The notes beneath the pieces are model-generated. The model saw nothing but the letters and a program-made list of their open reading frames with translations. It made no database searches and was not told the origin of the DNA. Made by a program: the position numbers and the translations under genes. DNA of 64,000 nt from Aureimonas sp. AU20 (lineage in GTDB: Bacteria > Pseudomonadota > Alphaproteobacteria > Rhizobiales > Rhizobiaceae): the NCBI RefSeq assembly GCF_001442755.1, contig NZ_CP006367.1:2790001-2854000 (forward strand). The letters run 5' to 3'. Of the stretch, positions 9,300-18,541 are shown piece after piece (the stretch's first letter is position 1; every line of letters begins with the position of its first letter).

Positions 9300-10631
9300 T
9301 CAGTAAGGCAGGTCGGCGCTTGCCTGCTCGCCCGCCGAATAGGCGGTGGTCTGAAGCCGGTTCATGGCGAGCTGCGCGTCGCCGTCGAGATGGTAAATGT
9401 CGTCGCGGAACTGCACCACCGTCGGCTCGGTCGCCCAGGCCGTCAGATAGGTGAAGTGCAGCGGCACCGGGTTGGTGAAGTTCACATCCTGGCGCGTGCG
9501 GGCCGAGATGGTCTTCTCGATCGCGGCGCGGTCCCAGCCCGGCGTGTCGCGCGCCAGCCAGACAATGAGATCGCGCACGTTCTGAACGCGCACGCAGCCC
9601 GACGACTCGAAGCGCATGAGCTGCGAGAAGACGCTCTGCTGCGGCGTGTCGTGCATGTAGACGGAATAGGGGTTCGGGAAGTTGATCTTCACCGAGGACA
9701 TGGCGTTCATCCGGCCCGGATTCTGGCGGAACAGATATTTCACCGCCTCCTCGGAATGCCAGTTGATCGACTCCGGCGGGATCACGCCGCCATCGGGACC
9801 ATAGATCACGATGTCGTTGCGCGTGAGATAGGTCGGGTCCTTCTGCATGAGCGGGATGATGTCCTTGCGGACGATCGAGGCCGGCGCATGCCAGTAGGGA
9901 TTGAGGTTGAGATTGGTGATCTTGGAATCGAGGATCGGCGTCTGCCGGTCGATCTTGCCGACCACCGCCGTGTGGCGCTGCACGACGCGGCCGTTCTCGA
10001 CCGCCTCGATCGCCGCCGCGGGAATGTTGACCATCACGAAGCGGCCGGGATCCAGCTGAATCTTCTGGAGGCGATCGATGTTCTTGTAGAGCTGGTTCAG
10101 GCGCACGTCGGCGGGCACGTTCAAGGCCTTGAACGTGTATTCGCCCACCGCGCCGTCCGCCGGGAGTCCGTGGCGCGCCTGGAAGCGCTTCACGGCCGCG
10201 TCGACATAGGTGTCGAAGGCGGTGGAGCCGCCGGCCTGGCGGTCGAGATCGCCAGACACGGCCAGACGCTGGCGAAGCGCGGCGACGGCCTGACCCTGCG
10301 CGCCGATCTCCATCTTGCCTTCGGCCGGAACGCTGGGCCAGCCGCCGGCCGAGACGATCTGCTGATAATGGCCGACCGCCGACTGCATGGCCGAGATCGT
10401 GTTGGGCGAGAAGACCGGCTGATACGAGGCGACGTTGCGCACGCTGGCGGCGCGCGTGTCGAACTGGTCCGTCCAGCCGCCGCGATTGGGCGCGGCCAGA
10501 ACGCCGTCGAGCGCGCTCTGGGCGCGCGCCGTCCCGGCAAAGGCCGCCGCCCCGGCCGCCGTCGCCGCACCCGCCAGGAAACGGCGCCGCGACATGCCTT
10601 CAAGCACCCGGTCGGACCTGCTCTTCGTCAT
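9300..10631 (-). CDS. ldtP: L,D-transpeptidase (YkuD/YcbB type), Tat-exported
   Basis: Predicted periplasmic enzyme that forms 3-3 crosslinks in peptidoglycan or attaches proteins to it. The 443-residue product has a twin-arginine signal (SRRRFLA at 14-20, cleavage about Ala37), a peptidoglycan-binding-like segment around residues 135-190 (AVKRFQARHGL), and a YkuD catalytic domain with the His of YMHDTPQ and the active cysteine in SSGCVRVQN. GAGGGG precedes this ATG. The symbol follows the LdtR-regulated enzyme described in Liberibacter and relatives and is inferred from the adjacent regulator. A terminator follows. Confidence 0.85.
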   Translation of the reverse strand: MTKSRSDRVLEGMSRRRFLAGAATAAGAAAFAGTARAQSALDGVLAAPNRGGWTDQFDTRAASVRNVASYQPVFSPNTISAMQSAVGHYQQIVSAGGWPSVPAEGKMEIGAQGQAVAALRQRLAVSGDLDRQAGGSTAFDTYVDAAVKRFQARHGLPADGAVGEYTFKALNVPADVRLNQLYKNIDRLQKIQLDPGRFVMVNIPAAAIEAVENGRVVQRHTAVVGKIDRQTPILDSKITNLNLNPYWHAPASIVRKDIIPLMQKDPTYLTRNDIVIYGPDGGVIPPESINWHSEEAVKYLFRQNPGRMNAMSSVKINFPNPYSVYMHDTPQQSVFSQLMRFESSGCVRVQNVRDLIVWLARDTPGWDRAAIEKTISARTRQDVNFTNPVPLHFTYLTAWATEPTVVQFRDDIYHLDGDAQLAMNRLQTTAYSAGEQASADLPY

Positions 10632-10950
10632 GAAATCCCCTCGATACGTTTCTCGCCCGTTCGCGCAGACCCTTCCATAAGGGCCGCGTGGTAAACCAAC
10701 CGGAAACAGGCGGCACACGAACTCGCGAGCGGAAGGCCGCGAGTGACATGGCCTTGAAAGCGCATCGAAATAGGGCGAAAGCGTGGATCAGGGGCGACGA
10801 GACGGCGCCCCGCTCAAGAGTTTGACGCCCTGTTGCCCAAACGCCCCGGAGAACGGGTCGTCGAACATGGAAAGGCCCTGCAACCGGGAGGCCGGTCGCA
10901 GGGCAAGTTGGAAGAGGCACGGACTGGAGGACGTGCCCGTCCCGCACGCC
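10632..10950 (-). other. Leader region between LdtR-type gene and L,D-transpeptidase
   Basis: About 320 bp without a supported gene. It holds a hairpin near the regulator end (10876-10903) and a short inverted repeat CCCTT-CCAT-AAGGG (10670-10683) 39 bp before the transpeptidase start. Promoter and operator sequences for the transpeptidase gene would be expected here, but I cannot define them. Confidence 0.5.
10876..10903 (-). terminator. Possible hairpin terminator after ldtR
   Basis: On the minus strand CCCTGC plus G-ACCG pairs with CGGT-T-GCAGGG around a short loop, with one G-T pair. The bases after it (CCTTTCC) are only weakly T-rich, so it may be an attenuating hairpin rather than a full terminator. 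It begins 48 bp past the regulator stop. Confidence 0.4.
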
Positions 10951-11460
10951 TTACAGGCGATACATGATCGAATCGTTCCAGAAGCGGTCGAGGCGCTGGA
11001 GGGACTTGTTCATCTTCTGGAACTCCCCCTCGTCGAGCCCGCCCACCTTGTCGATCGAGCCGATGTGGCGATCGTAAAGCTCGGCGACGATTTCGGCGAC
11101 TTCGCGGCCGGCCTTGGTGAGCGAGACGCGCACCGCGCGGCGATCGACACGAGACTTCTGGTGGTCGATGAAGCCCAGCTCGACCAGCTTCTTCAGATTG
11201 TAGGACACGTTCGAGCCGAGATAAAAGCCGCGCGAGCGCAGCTCGCCGGCGGTCAGGACCGCGTCGCCGATATTGAACAGGAGCAGGGCCTGGACGGCGT
11301 TGATGTCGGTGCGCCCGTTGCGATCGAACTCGTCCTTGATGACGTCAAGGAGCCTGCGGTGCAGGCGTTCCACCAGCTGGAGCGTTTCGAGATAGAGCGA
11401 CTTCAGTTCCACCTTCTCGACCGGGGGCTGAATCTCGCGGCGGGCGGGCGTCGATGACAT
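10951..11460 (-). CDS. ldtR: MarR-family regulator LdtR
   Basis: Winged-helix regulator of 169 residues. The central part (about 55-125) has a MarR-type fold: LTAGELRSRGFYLGSNVSYNLKKLVELGFI as recognition region, then a wing with DRRAVRVSLTKAGREV. The protein closely resembles the LdtR family known from Liberibacter and Sinorhizobium, which controls an L,D-transpeptidase gene and osmotic tolerance and binds small ligands. The next gene downstream on the same strand is an L,D-transpeptidase, which supports the assignment. The stretch before it (11500-11620) is notably AT-rich for this genome. Confidence 0.85.
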   Translation of the reverse strand: MSSTPARREIQPPVEKVELKSLYLETLQLVERLHRRLLDVIKDEFDRNGRTDINAVQALLLFNIGDAVLTAGELRSRGFYLGSNVSYNLKKLVELGFIDHQKSRVDRRAVRVSLTKAGREVAEIVAELYDRHIGSIDKVGGLDEGEFQKMNKSLQRLDRFWNDSIMYRL

Positions 11461-11628
11461 GAGAACGGCTCCGTTGTTGCTTGGCGTAGGTCTCTTTCGA
11501 CCTCTTCTTGTGTCCCAAGCTACAGAACCCCTCTAAAATTCGACTTAAACGTCGGCGTTAACGAAATCTAGCCTTGGCCGTTTACGATTGTTGCTTAACA
11601 AGCCCTAACCGTGTTCGGTCGAATTTCG

Positions 11629-12045
11629 TCAGGACTGTCGGCGCGATTCGAAGTAGGCGACGATGCGCAGCATGGCGAGCAGGGCCAACCCCGTGAGGTT
11701 CAGCGAAACCGGCAGGATGTCGGCGCCAAACAGCTGCGGAAAGGCGAAATGCATGGTCCCTTCGACCAGCGTAAGCAGCACCCAGATCACCGATCCCCAG
11801 GAGGCCAGCATCCAGAGGCCGATGCCGGCAACGGGATAGAGCACCGCCAGCGTCGGCGCGGCGAAGCGCCACCAGACAGGCATGAGGTCGAAGCGCCAGA
11901 GCGGCCCGTCGAACACGCCGATCAGCCGCGCCCAGTAGAAGAGGCCCATGCCGAACAGGGCAAGCCCCGCGATCCGGCAGAGCCAGACCGTCAGGGTCCG
12001 GTTCAGCGTCTTCTCGCGGTCCTGTTTGAAGGGTTCGATCGTCAT
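11629..12045 (-). CDS. DUF6163 family membrane protein
   Basis: Small integral membrane protein of unknown function, 138 residues, with four likely membrane spans at about 20-42, 61-81, 83-98 and 112-131, and a short basic C-terminus (ESRRQS). It resembles a family confined to rhizobia and relatives. No catalytic motif is seen. It is upstream of, and co-directional with, ldtR, with a 168-bp gap, and divergent from hemB. Confidence 0.75.
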   Translation of the reverse strand: MTIEPFKQDREKTLNRTLTVWLCRIAGLALFGMGLFYWARLIGVFDGPLWRFDLMPVWWRFAAPTLAVLYPVAGIGLWMLASWGSVIWVLLTLVEGTMHFAFPQLFGADILPVSLNLTGLALLAMLRIVAYFESRRQS

Positions 12046-12319
12046 CGCCGCCGTCCGTCACCTCCCCGACGGACGCTCGAAACGTCGAAACTCGCTACTG
12101 CCATGCATCTGTCCCGTCTCGCGGCCGACCTTCAAGCTCGGTCCGCCTTGCGCAAGAGGTAGACCATATCCCGGCGGGATGGCAGGGCGGACGCGATTTT
12201 TCCCGGTGCACGGTTTCGTCAGGCGGGTCCGGTCGCTAAAGAAGCCCTGAGAGTTCGAGGCAGGCCTTCGCCCCCTTCTCCGACGCCTGTTTGCCCGACA
12301 TCAGCATGAGCGGCCCGAC

Positions 12320-13342
12320 ATGAAGAACGACATCACGCTTTCGCGCACCATCGATCAGGTCACGGGCGGCACACGCCTTCGACGCCTGCGCCAGACGGAA
12401 TGGGTTCGCCGCCTCGTGCGCGAGAGCGATGTCGGCGTCAACGACCTGATCTGGCCGATCTTCGTACGCGAGGGCGAAGGCGAGCCGGAGCCCGTGCGCT
12501 CCATGCCCGGCGTGTTCCGCTATTCCGTGCGCGGCTGCGTCGAGGCGGCGGAGCGCGCCGCCGAGCTCGGCATTCCCGTGATCGCCCTGTTCCCCTTCAC
12601 CAACCCGGACCTTCGCGACGAAAACGGCACGCAGGCGCTCAACCCGGACAATCTCGTGTGCCGCGCCACGCGCGCCATCAAGGCCGCCGTTCCCGAGATC
12701 GGCATTCTCTGCGACGTGGCGCTCGATCCCTATACCAGCCACGGCCATGACGGGTTGGTTCGCGCCGGGCGCATTCTCAACGACGAGTCGGTCGAGGTTC
12801 TTTGCCGACAGGCCTTGGTGCAGGCCGAGGCGGGCTGCGATATCATCGGGCCGTCCGACATGATGGACGGACGCGTCGCCTGCATCCGCTCGGCGCTGGA
12901 CGGCGCGGGGCTGCGCGACACGATGATCATGTCCTATGCCGCCAAATACGCCTCGGCCTTCTACGGCCCGTTCCGCGACGCCGTCGGCTCCACCGGCGCG
13001 CTGAAGGGCGACAAGCGCACCTATCAGATGGACATGGGCAACCGCGACGAGGCCCTGCGCGAGGCCGCGCAGGACATTGCCGAGGGCGCCGACATGATCA
13101 TGGTGAAGCCCGGCCTGCCCTATCTCGACATTCTCGCCAAGCTGGTCGAGGAGTTCCGGATGCCGACCTTCGCCTATCAGACCTCGGGCGAGTATTCCGT
13201 CATCATGGCGGCGGCCGAGAATGGCTGGATCGACGGCGACCGGGCGATGTTCGAATCGCTCCGGGCCTTCAAGCGCGCCGGCGCCAGCGGCATCCTCAGC
13301 TATTTCTCGCCGCGCGTCGCCGAGGCGCTCCAGCAGCGCTGA
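12320..13342 (+). CDS. hemB: Delta-aminolevulinic acid dehydratase (porphobilinogen synthase)
   Basis: Condenses two 5-aminolevulinate molecules to porphobilinogen in heme and corrin synthesis. The 340-residue protein has both Schiff-base lysines in family context (SYAAKYASAFYGPFRDA and MVKPGLPYLDI). The metal site region CDVALDPYTSHGHDG has a single Cys with Asp in place of the zinc cysteine cluster, as in the Mg-dependent alphaproteobacterial enzymes. It is divergent from the DUF6163 gene and precedes an RDD membrane protein. Confidence 0.96.
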   Translation: MKNDITLSRTIDQVTGGTRLRRLRQTEWVRRLVRESDVGVNDLIWPIFVREGEGEPEPVRSMPGVFRYSVRGCVEAAERAAELGIPVIALFPFTNPDLRDENGTQALNPDNLVCRATRAIKAAVPEIGILCDVALDPYTSHGHDGLVRAGRILNDESVEVLCRQALVQAEAGCDIIGPSDMMDGRVACIRSALDGAGLRDTMIMSYAAKYASAFYGPFRDAVGSTGALKGDKRTYQMDMGNRDEALREAAQDIAEGADMIMVKPGLPYLDILAKLVEEFRMPTFAYQTSGEYSVIMAAAENGWIDGDRAMFESLRAFKRAGASGILSYFSPRVAEALQQR

Positions 13343-13427
13343 AGCTCTATCAGCCGCGCCGAACGTGTTGAGTTTCGGCGATGGGGTTCCCATTTCCTAC
13401 AGCGAAGGACATTGGAACCCCGCGCCC

Positions 13428-13892
13428 ATGAGCAACGCCGCCACCTACAATCCCGCCTCCACCTGGCTCGACGAACCGCGCGCCTATCGCAGCGTGCGCA
13501 CGCGCCGGAGCTTGGCCTTCCTGGTGGACTACACCATCGTCCTGATGCTCTGTGTCCCCGCCGTCTTCGTGATCGGCCTTCTCGGCGTGCTGACGCTGGG
13601 CCTGGGATGGATGCTCTATGCGATTCTGTTTCCGCTGGTGGCGCTGCCCTATGTGACCTTCACGCTCGGCAGCGCGTCGCAGGCGACGCCCGGAATGCGG
13701 ATGTTCGATCTGCGCCTGGAGCGGCTGGACGGCAAGCCGGTGGACCCGGCGCTGGGCGCCGCGCACAGCATCCTCTTCTGGGCCGCCGGCGCTCTGACCT
13801 CGGGCTTCATCGTGCTCGTAGCGCTTTTCACGCCGCGCAAGCAGCTGTTGCAGGACCTCCTGCTCGGAACTGTGGTGGTGCGTCGGGGCTGA
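13428..13892 (+). CDS. RDD family membrane protein
   Basis: A 154-residue integral membrane protein of the RDD family, whose function is mostly unknown. The defining residues are visible: Arg near residue 27, Asp34 in FLVDYT and Asp143 in LLQDLLLGTVVVRR. Likely spans are about 29-52, 57-80 and 112-134. TPGMRMFDLR is the usual motif between spans two and three. The start ATG has only a weak ribosome site; the frame is open upstream but without family similarity. It lies between hemB and bpt, a conserved rhizobial order. Confidence 0.85.
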   Translation: MSNAATYNPASTWLDEPRAYRSVRTRRSLAFLVDYTIVLMLCVPAVFVIGLLGVLTLGLGWMLYAILFPLVALPYVTFTLGSASQATPGMRMFDLRLERLDGKPVDPALGAAHSILFWAAGALTSGFIVLVALFTPRKQLLQDLLLGTVVVRRG

Positions 13893-13905
13893 GAGTCCCT
13901 GCGTC

Positions 13906-13932
13906 GGAAAGGCCGTCCCTTACGGTCTTTCC
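13906..13932 (+). terminator. Hairpin after the RDD gene
   Basis: GGAAAGGCCGT pairs with ACGGTCTTTCC (one G-T pair) around a five-base loop, 14 bp past the RDD stop. There is no clear T-run after it, so it may end transcription only partly before bpt. Confidence 0.4.
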
Positions 13933-14017
13933 AACACGCGCGTCAGGTCTCACATTGGTATGACAGGCCGGCGCGCTTCTTGCGCCGGCGGACAGACGAC
14001 GAGGCGGTCGCAGATCC

Positions 14018-14830
14018 ATGACGGCGCATCCCCAGACCCCGCAGTTCTTCCTGACCTCGCCTTCGACCTGCCCCTATCTCCCCGGCCAGCTCGAGCGGAA
14101 GGTGTTCACCCACCTTGTCGGACACAGGGCGCCCGATCTTCTGGATCTCCTGACTCAAGGCGGATTCCGCCGCTCGCAGAACATAGCCTATCGCCCGGCC
14201 TGCGAGCGCTGCCGGGCCTGCGTCTCGATTCGGATTCTGGTGGACGAGTTCCGGCCGACCAAGTCGATGAAGCGCGTGCGGCAGACGAATTCCGATCTGG
14301 TCGGCCGCATGGCCGAGGCGGAACCGACCTCCGAGCAATATGCCCTGTTCCGCCGCTATCTCGACACGCGTCACACCCATGGCGGCATGTCGGAAATGTC
14401 GGTGCTGGACTACGCCATGATGGTGGAGGACAGTCAGGTCGACACGCGGCTGATCCAGTATCGCCTCAAGGGGCCGGACTCCGCCTTCTCCACGCGCTCG
14501 GACGGCGATCTGAAGGCCGTCGCCCTGACCGACGTGATGGGCGACGGCCTGTCGATGGTCTATTCCTATTTCGACCCCGACGAGGCCGACCGGAGCCTGG
14601 GGACCTTCATGATCCTCGACCACATCGAACGGGCGCGCGAGATGGGCCTGCCCTATCTCTATCTCGGCTATTGGGTCGATGGGTCCCGCAAGATGGACTA
14701 CAAGATCCGCTACCAGCCGCAGGAACATCTCCTGCCCAAGGGCTGGGAGCGCTACGACCCCCAAGCCCAGCGCCAGCCGGCGAGCCTCGAGGCGCCCGCC
14801 GAGCCGGCAGCGGTTCCGCCGATCAGGTGA
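14018..14830 (+). CDS. bpt: Aspartate/glutamate leucyltransferase Bpt
   Basis: Transfers leucine from Leu-tRNA to the N-terminus of proteins starting with Asp or Glu, marking them for ClpS/ClpAP degradation. The 270-residue product contains the cysteine-rich N-terminal domain ([20 protein letters not shown]) and the C-terminal ATE domain with [14 protein letters not shown] and [16 protein letters not shown] Pro/Ala-rich tail of about 20 residues follows. The last 8 bp overlap the end of parC tail-to-tail. Named ate in older annotation. Confidence 0.93.
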   Translation: MTAHPQTPQFFLTSPSTCPYLPGQLERKVFTHLVGHRAPDLLDLLTQGGFRRSQNIAYRPACERCRACVSIRILVDEFRPTKSMKRVRQTNSDLVGRMAEAEPTSEQYALFRRYLDTRHTHGGMSEMSVLDYAMMVEDSQVDTRLIQYRLKGPDSAFSTRSDGDLKAVALTDVMGDGLSMVYSYFDPDEADRSLGTFMILDHIERAREMGLPYLYLGYWVDGSRKMDYKIRYQPQEHLLPKGWERYDPQAQRQPASLEAPAEPAAVPPIR

Positions 14831-17069
14831 AGCGGCCGCTCTTGGGGAAGCCCTTGGGAACGAGGCGTCCAGCCTGCGCCCTGTCGCCCCGCCATTCCAA
14901 GAGATCGGCTTCCGAGCGCTGGTGCTGGCGACCGGCTGTATCGGTCCAGGTCAGGCCTTCCGCTAGGCTGAAAATTTTTACGTCGAGCAGCCCGCCATCG
15001 GCGTAGCGCTGGAGGCGTACGCCTTTGCCGCGCAGCATTTCCGGTACCTGCGCCAGCGGGAAAACCACCATCTTGCGGTTCTCGCCCACCACGGCCACCA
15101 TGTCGCCGGTGATGCGCTCGGCCTTGGCGAGGCGCGCGGGCTCGCCGACGTTCAGCACCTGCTTCCCCTTGCGCGTGCCCGACACCAGTTCGCCCTCGGG
15201 CACGACGAAGCCGTTGCCGTCGGTCGAGGCCAGAAGCCTCTTTTGCGCGGGGTCGGCGACGAAGCCGAGCACGAGATCCTGGTCGTCCTCCAGCTCGATG
15301 AGGAGGCGCATCGGATCGCCCTGCCCGCGCCCGCCCGGCAGTTTGTCGGCCGACAGCGTGAAGGCGCGGCCGTTGGTGGAAAGGAACACGAGCTTGTCGG
15401 TGGTGAGCGCCGGGAAGGCGAATTTCAGCGAGTCGCCCTCGCGGAAGCCGAGCGTAGAGAGATCGACCCCGTGCCCCTTCATGGCGCGCAGAAAGCCCTT
15501 CTGAGACAGGACGACGGTGATCGGCTCCTTCTCGATCAAGGCGACGGCGATGTCGTCCAGCGAGCGCTCGGGCGCGTCGGCATAGACCGTGCGGCGCTTG
15601 CCGAGCTTGGTCTTCTTGGAGAAGGTCTCGCGAACCTCGCGGATCTCGCCGGCAACGCGCTGCCATTGCAGTTCCGCCGAGGCGAGCAACGCCTGCTTGT
15701 CGGCGCGCTCCTCCGAGAGCTGGTCGAATTCGCGCTTCAGTTCGAACTCCTCCAGCTTGCGCAGCGAGCGCAGGCGCATATTGAGGATTGCTTCGGCCTG
15801 CATGTCGCTGAGCTCGAAGGTCCGCATCATGACCTGCTTGGGCTCGTCCTCCTCGCGGATGATGCGGATCACCTCGTCGAGGTTCAGGAAGGCGATGATG
15901 TAGCCGGCCAGGATTTCCAGCCGCCGCTCGATCTGGTCGAGCCGATGCTGCGAACGGCGGATCAGCACCTCGCGCTGATGCGCCAGCCATTCGCTCAGCA
16001 CCTCCTTCAGCGACAGGACCTTCGGCACCTTGCCGCCCGACAGGACGTTCATGTTCAGAGGAATGCGCGATTCGAGGTCCGTCAGCCGGAACAGCGATTC
16101 CATCAGAAGTTCGGGATCGACCGTGCGGGATTTGGGCTCCAGCACGACGCGCACGTCCTCGGCCGATTCGTCGCGAATGTCGGCGAGAAGCGGCAGCTTC
16201 TTGGCCATGAGCAAGTCGGCGATCTTCTCGATCAGCCGCGACTTCTGCACCTGAAACGGAATTTCGGTGACCACCACGACATAGCCGCCGCGCCCCTGCT
16301 CCTCGCGCTCCCACTTGGCGCGCACGCGGAACGAGCCGCGCCCCGTCGCATAGGCTTCGCGGATCACCTCCGGACCGTCCACCACGACGCCGCCGGTCGG
16401 AAAGTCCGGCCCCTGAATGAAGCGCAGCAGCGTGTCGAGATCGGCCTCGGGCTGCTCGATGAGCTTGAGCGCCGCGTCGCAGATCTCGGCCGCGTTGTGC
16501 GGCGGGATCGAAGTCGCCATGCCGACGGCGATGCCCGATGCGCCATTGGCCAGGAGATTGGGGAAGGCGCCGGGAAGAACGATCGGCTCCTCGTCCTCCT
16601 CGTTGTAGGTCGGCTTGAAGTCGACGGCGTTCTCGTCGATGCCGCGCAGGAGGAGCGTGGCAACCTCTGTCATGCGCGCCTCGGTGTAGCGCATGGCAGC
16701 CGCGCTATCCCCGTCGATATTGCCGAAATTGCCCTGCCCGTCGATCAGGGGATAGCGGATCGAGAAGTCCTGAGCGAGGCGCACCAGCGCGTCGTAGATC
16801 GAGGCGTCGCCATGAGGATGGAACTTGCCCATCACATCGCCGACGATGCGGGCGCATTTCTTGTAACCCTGGTCTGGGTCGAGCTTTAGAACGCGCATGG
16901 CGTGAACGATGCGTCGATGCACCGGCTTCAACCCGTCGCGCACATCCGGCAGCGCGCGACCCATGATGGTCGACAGCGCATAGGCGAGATAGCGCTCTTC
17001 CAGCGCCGTCTTGAGGTCGATCGGTTCGATGTCGCCGCCGCTGGCGGGAGGATCCACAGGCTTGCCCAT
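14823..17069 (-). CDS. parC: DNA topoisomerase IV subunit A
   Basis: Breakage-rejoining subunit of topoisomerase IV, which unlinks daughter chromosomes. The 748-residue protein has the catalytic Tyr128 in [10 protein letters not shown] and an N-terminal winged-helix region with [14 protein letters not shown], followed by the tower, coiled coil and a GyrA-like C-terminal beta-pinwheel. I call it ParC rather than GyrA from its length, its short C-terminal domain lacking a clear GyrA box, and its place beside bpt as in other Rhizobiales. The residue at the E. coli Ser80 position is Ala89. Confidence 0.92.
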   Translation of the reverse strand: MGKPVDPPASGGDIEPIDLKTALEERYLAYALSTIMGRALPDVRDGLKPVHRRIVHAMRVLKLDPDQGYKKCARIVGDVMGKFHPHGDASIYDALVRLAQDFSIRYPLIDGQGNFGNIDGDSAAAMRYTEARMTEVATLLLRGIDENAVDFKPTYNEEDEEPIVLPGAFPNLLANGASGIAVGMATSIPPHNAAEICDAALKLIEQPEADLDTLLRFIQGPDFPTGGVVVDGPEVIREAYATGRGSFRVRAKWEREEQGRGGYVVVVTEIPFQVQKSRLIEKIADLLMAKKLPLLADIRDESAEDVRVVLEPKSRTVDPELLMESLFRLTDLESRIPLNMNVLSGGKVPKVLSLKEVLSEWLAHQREVLIRRSQHRLDQIERRLEILAGYIIAFLNLDEVIRIIREEDEPKQVMMRTFELSDMQAEAILNMRLRSLRKLEEFELKREFDQLSEERADKQALLASAELQWQRVAGEIREVRETFSKKTKLGKRRTVYADAPERSLDDIAVALIEKEPITVVLSQKGFLRAMKGHGVDLSTLGFREGDSLKFAFPALTTDKLVFLSTNGRAFTLSADKLPGGRGQGDPMRLLIELEDDQDLVLGFVADPAQKRLLASTDGNGFVVPEGELVSGTRKGKQVLNVGEPARLAKAERITGDMVAVVGENRKMVVFPLAQVPEMLRGKGVRLQRYADGGLLDVKIFSLAEGLTWTDTAGRQHQRSEADLLEWRGDRAQAGRLVPKGFPKSGRFT

Positions 17070-17291
17070 GCGGGCTCGTTACCGCAAAGCCCGGCCGCGA
17101 ACAAGGGAAGAACAAATCGGGACCAGAGCCTGCGGCCGGGGTCGACAACCATGGGAAGACAAAGCCTGGGCGCGGGCTTACACTTGCGGTGGAATCGGCC
17201 ATATTACGGCCGAGTTCGTGCTTTGCATCAGCCAGGGCCGCCCCGTGCCGGCGCGATGCCTCGTTGATCCGTTCGAAAGGGTGTCTCCTTC

Positions 17292-18473
17292 ATGACTGCT
17301 TCGCGCTCCCGCAGCCTTCTGGCGGGTCTCGCCCTGGTGCTCGCAGGCTCCTCGTCGGCCTTCGCAGTGGATGGGCAGGCCTTCGCCGATCGACTGAAAG
17401 CGGTCATGGCCGACCAGTCCACGGCCCTTGCCTATACCGGCGTCTCCACGGACGACGACGACGTGGTTCTCAAGGGCGCGCAGGTCACCCCGAAGGGTGC
17501 GGGCGCGCAGCCCGTGTCGCTCGGCGACATTCGCTTCGAAACCGTGACGGGCTCGACGCCGGACGGCTGGCGCGTCGCCCGCGTGCAGCTTGCCGATGTC
17601 GACCAGAGCGAGGACGGCACGCGCGTCACCCTTTCGGGAATCGCCGCCGAAGGCATCCAGATCAAGGGCACCAACGACAAGGCGGCCGCCCTGTCTCCGA
17701 TCTTCTTCGACCGCGCGCAGATTAACAATGTCGCGGTGGAGCGGCAGGGCAAGACCGTCGCGACCGTCGAGAACGGCCGGGTCGAGAATCTTCCGACGGC
17801 AGGCGGTGGCTATCGCGCCAATTTCGGCATCGGGCGCTTCCTGCTGGACGCCACGGCGGCGAGCGACGGCCCCGAGCCCTCGCCTCTCGTGGCGCTCGGC
17901 TATCCCCAACTCACCGGCGATCTCACCGGCTCGGGCGCCTGGGACCCGGCGACCGGCGCGCTGACGCTCGACCCGCTTCAGCTGGAGGTCGACAATGCCG
18001 GCGCCCTGTCCTTCTCCTACACGATCACCGGCTACACGCCGAGCTTCATCCAGTCCCTCGCGCAGCTGTCCGACCAGATGAAGGCCTCGCAGGGCGCCAG
18101 TGACGGAACGGGCATGGCGGTGATCGGCCTGATCTCGCAGCTCTACCTTCGCTCGGCCGAGCTTTCCTTCACGGACCGCTCGCTGACCGGCAAGCTGCTC
18201 GACTACTATTCGGCTCAGAACAAACAGACTCGGCCGGAGCTGGTGGACCAGCTGGTCAGCGCCCTGCCGCTGGCCCTGGCCTATCTGCAGAACCCGGAGT
18301 TCCAGGCGCAGGTGACGGCGGCGGTGCGGGACTTCCTGCAGAACCCGCGCACGCTCAACATCTCGATCGCTCCGCAGAACCCCATTCCCGCGACGCAGAT
18401 CCTGGGCGCGGCCATGGGCGCGCCGCAGACCCTGCCGCAGGTCCTGAACCTGTCGGTGCGTTCGGGCAACTAA
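17292..18473 (+). CDS. Exported protein of unknown function
   Basis: A 393-residue protein I cannot assign. A clear Sec signal peptide covers residues 1-25 (cleavage after AFA). The mature protein is rich in short beta-strand-like stretches, such as VLKGAQVTPKG, VARVQLADVDQSEDGTRVTLSGI and GALTLDPLQLEVDNAGALSFSYTITGY, followed by a helical C-terminal third with LVDQLVSALPLALAYL. There are no cysteines in the mature part and no transmembrane span. It stands alone, divergent from parC; AAAGGGTG precedes the start. A periplasmic or outer-membrane-associated role is the most I can infer. Confidence 0.8.
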   Translation: MTASRSRSLLAGLALVLAGSSSAFAVDGQAFADRLKAVMADQSTALAYTGVSTDDDDVVLKGAQVTPKGAGAQPVSLGDIRFETVTGSTPDGWRVARVQLADVDQSEDGTRVTLSGIAAEGIQIKGTNDKAAALSPIFFDRAQINNVAVERQGKTVATVENGRVENLPTAGGGYRANFGIGRFLLDATAASDGPEPSPLVALGYPQLTGDLTGSGAWDPATGALTLDPLQLEVDNAGALSFSYTITGYTPSFIQSLAQLSDQMKASQGASDGTGMAVIGLISQLYLRSAELSFTDRSLTGKLLDYYSAQNKQTRPELVDQLVSALPLALAYLQNPEFQAQVTAAVRDFLQNPRTLNISIAPQNPIPATQILGAAMGAPQTLPQVLNLSVRSGN

Positions 18474-18541
18474 GCCTCCCTGCCTCAAGAGACATGACGC
18501 CGCGTCCGGGAAACCGGGCGCGGCGTTTGCGTTCGGATGGG

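Noticed and set aside
11500..11620. Possible CtrA sites (TTAA-N7-TTAA) in the AT-rich stretch before ldtR.
   Set aside because: The TTAA pairs found have spacings of 9 or mismatched second halves, so none fits the consensus.
14752..16314. A 520-codon frame within parC on the same strand.
   Set aside because: It is a shifted frame of parC with Arg/Gly-rich, non-conserved translation; parC itself is intact over its whole length.
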